From: Symbiodinium natans | Lineage: Eukaryota > Sar > Dinophyceae > Suessiales > Symbiodiniaceae | NCBI GenBank assembly: GCA_905221605.1 | Contig: CAJNDS010002244.1 | Location: 384,501-448,500, forward strand | Length of the DNA: 64,000 bases | Direction of reading: 5' to 3' | Shown here: piece by piece, positions 56,573-64,000 of the stretch | How positions within the stretch are numbered: position 1 is the stretch's first letter | Layout of the letters: each line of letters starts with the position of its first letter | The notes under the pieces: model-generated | What the model was told of the DNA's origin: nothing | Seen by the model: only the letters and a program-made list of their open reading frames with translations | Database searches by the model: none | Program-made: the position numbers and the translations under genes

Positions 56573-56982
56573 GGTTCTTAGGTGTTCTGGGCTGAAATCT
56601 TTGGCGTTCAGAGTGTGCAATGCCCTCCCATTGATACTATAGCTCCCGAAGCTTCATGCAATGAAGTCATTCTGGGGACAAGCTGGTCCGGCAGCATGGG
56701 GCACATACTCGTTGCCACCTATCGGAATCCTTATAGCCCGAAAATCCTTGCTTCTTCACATAGTCCCTAAGTGTGAAGCAGCCGTGCATGCCCACGTTCG
56801 ACAAAGCATCTCCGAAACTCAATTGACAACGCACAGCTGCAGAATCTTCGAAGTTGAGAGCGATGTGGATCATTCTCATTTGTGATGTTTTCCCAGGGCC
56901 GCATCAAGCCTTCGATCCGCCACGCAGCCGCGGAACAATAGACCGGGGAAAGCTATAGCCCCGATCCCAAACCGTAAGCATT

Positions 56983-57104
56983 TACTTGGAGGTTCACGGG
57001 TAGCTAGAAGTAAGGTTGTAAGTTGTAAGTACTTTAGATAGGGTTACAAGTATAGCTACGCTACTCGGAACGCCACGTCTAACCCACCCATGAACCTCCA
57101 AGTA
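56983..57104. mobile_element. Family A hairpin element A12
   Basis: TACTTGGAGGTTCACGGGTA at the left, CACCCATGAACCTCCAAGTA at the right, 122 bp. Confidence 0.85.
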
Positions 57105-57416
57105 GACCTTCACCGCCTAAACCCCAAACCAACACCCAAGTTCATTTGGGTATATTCAGGTTGATGGCAGTGTTTTTAGGGTTTTTGTTGTTTCTTTTTA
57201 GGGTTCAGGTTCAGGGTTGTCGTAGCTAATAGTCGTCTCCTTCCCTGACTGTAAACCTGCTGATGGTCAGACCCTCAATTCCATCGAAACCCTATGCCAG
57301 CACTATACCGGCTTAAAATTCGTATGCCCTAAGCCTACATCTCCCCCAGCCCGCCAAAGACCGAGGGTTTCGGGTCAAGGGCTTCAGGTTTTGGGTTCTG
57401 GGCTTAGAGGCACCCT

Positions 57417-57513
57417 GGCAGACATTTCTACCGGCACGTCCTCTTCCTCCTCCTCCAAGGCCATTCGGGAAGACAGCAAAAAGTTTGAAGCGTTGACGTT
57501 GAGGGGGCTCTAA
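57417..57513 (+). CDS. Candidate exon with stop, unknown
   Basis: Reads ADISTGTSSSSSSKAIREDS then KKFEALTLRGL and TAA. Preceded by CTGGCAG. Ser-rich and charged; no family recognised. Confidence 0.3.
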
Positions 57514-57596
57514 ACCGGAGAACCCAATGCCACCCAGTTAAGGAGTCCTATTTCAGTGCTAAACCCTAAGCGAAAAAAAACTAAATCCTATGAGAT

Positions 57597-57705
57597 CTGC
57601 AGGCACACCGGTGCACCGTAGTTACTTCGTGGATATAGGGCTCCGTGGTTCAACTCCTTCGAAGCGGAGGTCCAGTGGGCGTTGTGGAACTTCGTGGTTT
57701 TGGCC
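57597..57705 (+). pseudogene. Possible decayed trefoil-repeat exon
   Basis: Contains CRHTG, then SYFVDI in another frame, then EAEVQWALWNF. These echo the HTG, DV and VQARW landmarks of the trefoil repeats at 42-46 kb, in the right order but out of frame with each other. Confidence 0.25.
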
Positions 57706-57708
57706 TAG

Positions 57709-57765
57709 GGATTTAGGGTTTAGGGTTTAGGGTTTAAGGTTTAGGGTTTAAGGATTTAGGGTTCA
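57709..57765. repeat. Telomere-like array (TTTAGGG)
   Basis: About seven units with TTTAAGG variants. Confidence 0.9.
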
Positions 57766-59675
57766 GGGTTTTGGCCTCTAGTTTAGGGGTCGAGGGCCCG
57801 ATTGTTGGTTGCCTCATCGCATCCACGACTTGATGGCACAGGTCCTGCGCAGAACATACAGCGTTCTGCGAAGTTCCCCTGGCCCATTCATGGTGTGTAT
57901 ATTGTGTGCTGGTTTTTGGGTTTAGGTTTAGGGTTTTGGGCCACAAAGCGGGTACCACGTTGAACACAACTCCTCTCTGAAAAGCAAGAAGTGGGAAGAC
58001 CGAAAGCGATCCTGTCCTTGAGTCTTCCTAAGTTGCACGTCTCCACCGCCCATAGATCCGACGTGCCTGAAGTCGAAGGAACCAACAGCGACATGCTTCG
58101 GACCACAAGCCCGACTCTACCCCGACTTTCTATGCCTTAAAGCCGAATTCCTGTCAGGCAACTGTGGGCTCTCTCTTGCCCACTGCTCAACTCAGGACGC
58201 GGTGACCTCAGGTTCAGGGTTGGGGCGGGGTGAAGCTCCATCCGTATGTCTTATGCGTTCATGAGGGAGTACACTGCCACCTTTAAGCGAATCATGTGAC
58301 ACAGGGGCCCTTGTCTTGTTCTGAATGAAGCTATTTGTTGCATCAAGGGTCATTGGGCTCTTGAGGTCTCTGATTTTTGCTTATGCCACGCACTGGTTTG
58401 TGTTGGCGCTTAGGCGCTAGTTATGAGTACACAGGGCTTGGGGCTTGGGATTGTAGCTGTGACAAAATCCGAGATACACTGTGTTGTTGTTTAGCTTATA
58501 ATTACATGCGAATAGGCTTATGCCTTTTTGCCAGGTAGCTAGCAAGCCAGCCAGCTTGTCTTGTTGGATGTACTTGCACTTCCTGATGAACTCTGTTATT
58601 TGCTTTGTTCTTGTCAGGGAGGTTGGAGGACTTGGGTGAGGGTGGGTATGGTTCCTGGCTCGTTCTTTGAATTAAGGACTGGGCAGGCACTGCCAACACC
58701 TAGACGATATTTCCATGATTTCTATCTATACAGCCCTAGCCGCTTAGTGTTTATGTTGCTTTTTGAGCCCTTGCAACCAACAAATATATGACTACTTGGT
58801 AGGTCCTGAGGTTTAGAGATGTTTAGGTATTCTGTGCTGTGTAAGACCATGAAAGATGGTGTCGCTCTTGTCAGCCTGGCTCCCCAGATGGTCAGCCGAG
58901 CCTGAAAGCAGCAGCAAGGCGTACACATGCTGGCAAGCCCACGCAGCAGAAGCTGCTACATAGCTTGTCGGTCTGACAACTTGCGGCGTGCGTTTACACA
59001 CCCAAGTCCTTATAAGACCCACGCCCCAGATCTCGCAATCTGGCATTAGTTGTCAAACTGCAGCGCGCGATGCCATCTTGCTTCCTGCGCGGTGGCTAGT
59101 CGAAGCCATGGTACGTGCACCTGGGCTCCGACTTGGAAGTGTCCCGTGAACAGCGGCAGTTCTCTAATTCCTGATGTTCTTCTGGGAAAGTTTTAGGGAG
59201 ATCATGGAGCCTGCCAGCTTTTGGGAAGCCCAAACAAGGGCGCGAGCCTTTTTTGCTTCTGAAAGTCTGCATCGCCGGAGCAAGCTTCTTGAGGTCGTAC
59301 CTAGAACCCCAGTTGTAGTTCCGAGTCCCTACATTCATATTTTTTGATATCAGAGCCAAATAAAGACCACAGAGAACAGAAGGTAGTTTGGGGTCGAGGT
59401 CTTGTGCTCACGTCTCCCTTCCGTTGGGCTTGTATGTTTAAGTCAAAAGTTGATTCTAGTAGGGGATTCGGGCTTCAGTGAAAGGCCGTGGCCAATGACT
59501 CACGAAGCATTCGGACCCTATCGCACGCTCGACCGCTTGGGAGAAGGACAGCGGGAGTCAGACGATTGAACCCTAAACCCTGTGCTGCGGCTGAGAATCC
59601 CGTTGGGTCGAAGGTGTGGTGAAGCTTTTTGGGGGGGTTTCAAGGTTACTTGGGGTTGATGGCTGGCATGATTGG

Positions 59676-59683
59676 AATGTGCA

Positions 59684-59720
<37 letters not shown>

Positions 59721-59768
59721 GTGTACGTGTGTGTGTGTATGTGTATGTGTATGCGTACGTGTGTAGTG
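59676..59768. repeat. (GTGTAT)n microsatellite
   Basis: Alternating GTGTAT/GTGTGT units about 90 bp long. Confidence 0.95.
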
Positions 59769-60075
59769 CGTGTGTGAAGCATCCTAGCTCATGGGTGCTT
59801 CACTGTGCATTGATGCATCTTCGCTGTCGTCCTTCAGTGTCCTCTAGTATGGGAACAGTTCTGACTGCGATTGGGCTTGCGACCAGGACGGCGCATTGTT
59901 TGACATTGAGCAACGTATTTACATGCGGTTGAAACTAACATCCAAGTACGCGCAGCAGTCCCAACCCCCAACCTATGGCTTATATCAAGAGTGCATGAAC
60001 TTGAAAGGGTTGATGCGTATTCGTGTTCATGAGAGACTCTGCCTTCTCCTACTAAAGTAGGAAGACTCCGAAAAG

Positions 60076-60082
60076 AGAGAGA

Positions 60083-60113
<31 letters not shown>

Positions 60114-60122
60114 TGTGTGTGT
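60076..60122. repeat. (AG)n-(TG)n microsatellite
   Basis: An AG tract with one CAG interruption, then a short TG tract. Confidence 0.95.
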
Positions 60123-60525
60123 GCAAGGGCAGCGTGAACTCTGCATCCTATATCCTTTATATGTGATGAGGCTGGCCCTCTACCCATGGATTTAGCAACA
60201 CATGTCTCGGTTGCAAGTCTAGAGGACCCCAATGTACCTTTAGGAACGGCCTACATCCCCCAAAAACCAAATCGGGCGCAAACTGTAATGTAAAACCGCC
60301 TCTAAATTGCCACGCCTTCGATTAAAGCTGACTCGTGAGGTTCCATATCTTGCGGGTTTGGGCAACCAACACATCTGCCGCCCCGGAACCCCCTGCCACC
60401 CCTGGGTCCCCCTAATAAAGCAGGGCGGTGAGGAGAACTCTCAGAGAAAAATCCTAAAACCCGAAACCAAAACCTTAACTTAACTTAAGCCTCTGAGGAT
60501 CCTTATTATTCTTCTCAACGTCCAG

Positions 60526-60570
60526 GAGCCTTCGGCAGAGTCTACTTGGCCGAGGACACACGCCGACCTG
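60526..60570 (+). CDS. Kinase exon: glycine-rich loop
   Basis: TCCAG|GAGCC acceptor; a Gly codon is split at the start. Reads AFGRVYLAEDTRRP. GC donor CCTG|GCGTCT at 60,571. Only 45 nt. Confidence 0.75.
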
Positions 60571-63500
60571 GCGTCTGGGTTCTGCCTGGCATTTTGAGGA
60601 TTTAGAGTTTAGGGTTTTGGGCGTTGGTGGAAAGAGAGCGCCTGATTGAAAAAGACTTATGAGAGGATAGGACAAACAAGGGTTTGCTTTGGGGCAACTC
60701 AGTAGGGGGTGGACCTTCAACTTGATAGGGGCACTCGTGATTCTGATTTCAGCGGGAGCGGGGCAGAGTTTTGAGTGAATCCTTGAGCCCTCCCCAACCC
60801 TCCTCTGGGTTCTTCATGCCCAGGCCATTTGGTGGCGCTGAAGGTCGGCGCTGGCCCGTCCGAGAGGCATACGCATGCCGCGGCGCAACTGCAGAAGGAT
60901 ATGAAACAGGGTATTTTGCTTTGTTACCGGTGAGTGTATATAGGGTTCCTGAAAGGTATTGGTAAGTGTATACATGGTTGCCCCCCCCCCCCCGTCCCCT
61001 CCCCCCCTTAACCCAAACCAACCCGGAAACCCTAGAGGCCCTAAACCCTAAAACCAAAACCTTAAACCTGAAACCCCAACCCCGCGTAAGAAGCCCTATG
61101 GCCTAAACCCGAGAAACCCTCAAGCCCTAATATCCTTAACCCACACAGGGGGGTGGGGGGGGATGGGGGGTCAGGGCCCGCCCATATATGAGGCATCCCT
61201 TTGGTCATATCAGAAACAGAAACCCTACTTGGAGGTTCATGGGTAGCTATAAGTAGGGTAACATGTATAGGAACTGTATTTTTTAACCCTATTTCGGACA
61301 CTTAGAACCCGAACCTCCAAGTACTTCACATGCCCGGTGTGTGGATTCAGGGGGCTCAGGGTTTCGAGAGGGTTGAGGGTGTATGCAGGGATCAGTTTAT
61401 CAGCCGGGCTCGCCCTGATGCAGAGGTGGTTCTGACGGGTGAGATCCACTCACGGAGACACAAGAGCCCAAGATCCACGCCTTGAAGTCTGTAGGGTAGG
61501 TCTATATATATATATATATATATATATATGCATGCACGGCAATATATATGTATATATATATATATACATACATATACATGTATATATATATGCACCGCAA
61601 TAAGGATGTATCGGACTCTCTAAGTGCGGGAAAGATAATGGTGCGGAGGAGGGCGAGCTGCTGCGGCGTCCGCAACTGAGAGCGGGTTTAGGAATTTAGG
61701 GGTTTGGCGGCTAGGATTGGCGTGGACATCTGTGCCTGAGATTGTGCCTGGAGGGGTTTTGGTCACAGGAGGTTCTGGGTTTACGCTCTCAGGCAGGACC
61801 CTACTGCACCCAAAGGCTAAAAGCATCCGCCCCTTAAGGACTCTGAAAGTGCCATTGCCTCCCCCCCCCCTGCAAGGCATGAAGAGCATGAGCACACAGC
61901 CTGGGAACTCCAAGCACTGGATTTTCCCATGTCTGAGATTTGCCTTCGGGAGACGTGTGTGTGTCAATCGCTTCAGTGCCACCTGCAGGTCCAGAAACCG
62001 TTGATGCATGCGTACTTGCTTCTCTAGGTTGGTTTTTGGGTGTATTTTCCTTATTAGGGTTCATAAGGAACCCTATATGTAAATATTTTTCAGAGGGCTT
62101 AAAGGCCAACCCAGTTCTTCGATGCCAGGGCTGCAGCATCCTCATATCGTTGCCTACGAAGACTTTGGCATCGACACTGCCCAGGAGCTTTTGATGCGCA
62201 ACAAGCGAAGCGTTCTGTGCCTGCACCGCGCCCTCCACGTACTCAAAGCAACAACCCCCGCAGCGACCAGGACGCCATGTGGCTGGCTATGGAAGTGCCT
62301 TTGCAAAAGCATTGAGACTTGTACAGGCAGGGCTGCGCGTGCTCAGATTCTCTGGGGCTTCTTCATGACATTGTTAAGACCCCCTTGTTGCCCATGCCAT
62401 TGCAGTCTATCAACTCCCAGGCTGCAGGCTGCACTTCGGGTTTAGGGTTTAGGGTTTAGGGTTTAGGGTTTAGGGTTTAGGGTTTAGGGTTTAGGGTTTA
62501 AGGTGCTTGATGGCGGCTCCCTCCGGACCATCCAAGAGGGTCGGCGACAGGTGGGCAGCCCGTGCCCCGAGAGCTTCAGCGGCCGCACAGCCTGGGGGTA
62601 AAGAGGTTGAAGTAGGGGGGGTTCGGGTTTAGGGTTTAGGGTTTAGGGCTTACTCGGAGGTTCATGATAGACACAAGTAGGGTGAAAAGTACCCTAAATA
62701 GGGTTATAGAAGACTTGCAACCCTACTTAGAACTACCCATGAACCTCCAAGTAGGATTTAGGTCATGAGGGATCATGGGTTGAGAGGTTGAGGATTTTGG
62801 GGTGGAGACTTTTGAAAGGACGTTTTTGTTTCTTGTTTTTTGTGTATGTCGGGGTGGAGGGGGGAGGGGGTGGGGGGGGGTGGGGGGGGGGGGTGGTGGG
62901 GTCTTGCTGTGCTTGTTTGTCGTTTCAGGACTCAGGCTCTGAATGCAGGTTGCAGGGGGGAATTTCGTTCGCGCGGGCTGGATTTGGATGGCCACGCTAA
63001 TGTTGGACTGACTTTAGTATAAGGAGGGTCTATAATCACAAGTTTCGAAAATTTATTCTGCGAACCGAGTTTGTTCAGGGTATCCGCTATTATCACAAGT
63101 TGTTTCCGGACGTTTTTTTTTTTTTTAAGGGCTTGTGTTTTGGGTTAAGAGCTTTCGCAGTAAGGCTTGAAGCCCTGAGGGCTTGGGCTCCAGGAACCTT
63201 AAAGAGCCAGAGCGCGGAGAATCCAGAAATCTAAGCCCGGCCAATCCCATGTAAAGCCTAATGGAAATTCATTACGAAACGAGGCCCCAAACAAATTTTG
63301 TGATAGGTAGCCCACGGGCCGGTCAGACTGTTTTTAGTAAGTTTGTCTGGCTACCCTCTATAATACCAAGCTTTTTTTCGGATGATTTGTTTTTGAGGGT
63401 TTGTGTTTTGGGTTCAGGGCTTACGCAGTAAGGCTTGAGGCCCTGAGGGCCTTGGGCTCCAGGAATCTTAAAGGCTGGAAAGCTTCAGGCCTTGAGGTCC

Positions 63501-64000
63501 TAAAGGCTTGAGGCCCTGAGGGCGGTTCCCCCCCCCCCCAATTTGTTTGGGGGGGTCGCCGGGCCACGCGTTTATAGAGGGTCCAAATTTGTTTGGGGGG
63601 GGGGGGGGGGGGCCCATACTAAAGACAGTGCAACATTATGCCTCATGGGGATGCTGCTCAGCCTTTGGTCAGGGCCGATCGGTCAGTAGCGCTGTGCTGG
63701 GTTTAGGGCTCATCAGGCGGACGACGTTCCCCCGTAAGTAGTCCTCTAAACCCTTTCCCCCCACGCTTTGTCCTTCATGTGAAGCCCCAAACTTGGGTCC
63801 CCCCTTATTCTAACAGTCCCTAGTTAAACCCTAAACCCTAAACCCTAAACCGTGAGTGTACCCCCTATTATAATCCCTTTTAAGGATGTTAGCCGTAGAA
63901 GGGGGAACATCCCAACCCTAAACCTTTCAAGGCTTTGTGCGTCGGGTGCTCCTGGAAGTTGGCAGTGCCCTCCAGTACATCCACTCAGTGCTTTGGCATC
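60526..64000 (+). CDS. Protein kinase, N-lobe exons (gene continues past the window)
   Basis: Four motif-bearing exon groups occur in kinase order. GAFGRVYLAEDTRRPG is the Gly-rich loop; joined by a GC-AG intron it gives PGHLVALKV, with the beta-3 Lys. LQHPHIVAYEDFGID is the end of helix C and beta-4. VLDGGSLRTIQEG is the hinge and helix D; joined it gives QEGFVRRVLLEVGSALQYIH, helix E, ending just before the catalytic loop at the window edge. It would phosphorylate Ser/Thr (or Tyr); the subfamily cannot be told. The helix C Glu is not evident in the current model, which may be mis-spliced. Introns hold telomere-like arrays and elements of families A and D. Confidence 0.75.
60824..60911 (+). 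CDS. Kinase exon: beta-3 with catalytic Lys
   Basis: GCCCAG|GCCATT acceptor; reads HLVALKVGAGPSERHTHAAA then QLQKDMKQ and the first base of a Gly codon. A donor at 60,911 (GG|GTATTT) fits the phase of the next exon; alternatives are AAG|GTCGGC (60,844) and CCG|GTGAGT (60,930). Confidence 0.6.
60985..61165. repeat. C run and degenerate CCCTAAA words
   Basis: A C run (60,979-60,994) is followed by scattered CCCTAAA/CCCAAACC words and a G run. Intronic. Confidence 0.7.
61227..61323. mobile_element. Family A hairpin element A13
   Basis: TACTTGGAGGTTCATGGGTA at the left, CCCGAACCTCCAAGTA at the right, 97 bp, in a kinase intron. Confidence 0.85.
61500..61592. repeat. (TA)n microsatellite
   Basis: Two TA tracts separated by GCATGCACGGCA. 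Confidence 0.95.
62129..62208 (+). CDS. Kinase exon: helix C end and beta-4
   Basis: ATGCCAG|GGCTGC acceptor; reads LQHPHIVAYEDFGIDTAQEL then LMRNKRS. The end is uncertain: AGC|GTTCTG (62,209) or CAG|GAGCTT (62,185), both in phase 0. Confidence 0.7.
62439..62500. repeat. Telomere-like array touching a 3' splice site
   Basis: About nine TTTAGGG units; the last reads TTTAAG|GTG, so the intron's AG lies within the array itself. Confidence 0.95.
62503..62541 (+). CDS. Kinase exon: hinge and helix D
   Basis: Reads VLDGGSLRTIQE and the first base of a Gly codon; GT donor GAGG|GTCGGC at 62,542. Only 39 nt. Confidence 0.7.
62651..62753. mobile_element. Family A hairpin element A14
   Basis: TACTCGGAGGTTCATGATAG at the left, CTACCCATGAACCTCCAAGT at the right, 103 bp, in a kinase intron. 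Confidence 0.85.
62848..62892. repeat. G-rich tract
   Basis: Runs of 4-10 G separated by single T or A. Confidence 0.9.
63112..63478. repeat. ~280-bp spaced tandem duplication
   Basis: GGCTTGTGTTTTGGGTTAAG and AGTAAGGCTTGAAGCCCTGA at 63,129-63,180 recur with small changes at 63,397-63,450. Intervening sequence also shows similar blocks. Intronic. Confidence 0.7.
63793..63915. mobile_element. Family D element interrupted by a telomere-like array
   Basis: CTTGGGTCCCCCCTTATTCT at the left and GTAGAAGGGGGAACATCCCA at the right match copy 1. Four CCCTAAA units (63,823-63,850) replace the middle. Confidence 0.75.
63926..64000 (+). CDS. Kinase exon: helix E (truncated by window edge)
   Basis: TTTCAAG|GCTTTG acceptor; the G at 62,541 completes a Gly codon. 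Reads FVRRVLLEVGSALQYIHSVL then WH. The HRD catalytic loop would follow immediately. Confidence 0.75.

Larger units (their letters stand above)
58140..60520. other. Spacer upstream of the kinase exons, no supported gene
   Basis: Largely free of telomere-like arrays, unlike the rest. Contains microsatellites and a minus-strand open frame (59,096-59,359) of unclear status. Confidence 0.5.

Noticed and set aside
59096-59359. 87-codon minus-strand ORF as a gene
   Set aside because: No recognised domain and no splice context; every supported gene here is on the + strand. Kept only as a possibility.
911-63000. tRNA or rRNA genes
   Set aside because: No cloverleaf-forming segment with the conserved T-loop GGTTCGAATCC pattern, and no rRNA core motif, was seen while reading; a dedicated covariance search was not possible.

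Overview
The window looks like dinoflagellate nuclear DNA (Symbiodiniaceae/Suessiales-like; species not determinable from sequence alone). Four signs support this. (1) Arabidopsis-type TTTAGGG/CCCTAAA repeats occur in both orientations as dozens of short interstitial arrays. (2) Genes are cut into tiny exons by long repeat-filled introns, and every well-supported gene is on the + strand. (3) Reconstructed introns mostly use GC or GA donors and AG|G acceptors. (4) One intron is a terminal-inverted-repeat 'introner' that excises exactly. Most long ORFs in the window are repeat artefacts; the real genes had to be read as short exons across splice sites.

Layout. 1-5.7 kb: repeat-rich DNA with telomere-like arrays, short hairpin elements and two weak candidate exons. 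5.72-16.12 kb: a 10.4-kb mosaic macrosatellite of about 13 units (560-900 bp), each with a 27-nt hairpin and a nested ~51-bp minisatellite. 16.17-22.65 kb: the C-terminal part of a glutathione S-transferase-like gene. Its intron 19,359-22,190 contains a complete second gene on the same strand (19,691-21,769), a secreted or luminal glycosyltransferase-like protein. That nested gene carries the introner (20,151-20,266) and a possible 3' remnant of the dinoflagellate spliced leader. 22.6-32.4 kb: telomere-like arrays, a C-rich tract, short inverted-repeat elements and a 0.7-kb element bounded by inverted repeats with a 57-bp minisatellite inside.

32.4-50.7 kb: a Lys/Gly/Ala-rich basic protein gene built from phase-1 mini-exons, ending at a TGA at 50,668. 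Between its fifth and sixth recognised exons lies a SAP motif followed by acidic linkers and three copies of a domain with the pattern GD-x-FL-x-HTG-x-DV-(x)-VQARW-x-WQ-x-IEK, resembling fascin-type beta-trefoil repeats (40.8-46.4 kb). This is either one composite gene or a second gene-within-intron. 50.7-60.5 kb: repeats plus isolated candidate exons. 60.5-64 kb: N-terminal-lobe exons of a protein kinase (Gly loop, VALK, HPHIV, GGSL, alphaE helix) running off the right edge.

At least eight families of short inverted-repeat elements (called A-J here; letters are mine) fill the introns and spacers. Several copies are interrupted by telomere-like arrays, and such arrays often stop within a few bases of a 3' splice site. 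Gene functions come from motif recognition by eye; splice junctions come from reading-frame and family continuity and need transcript support.
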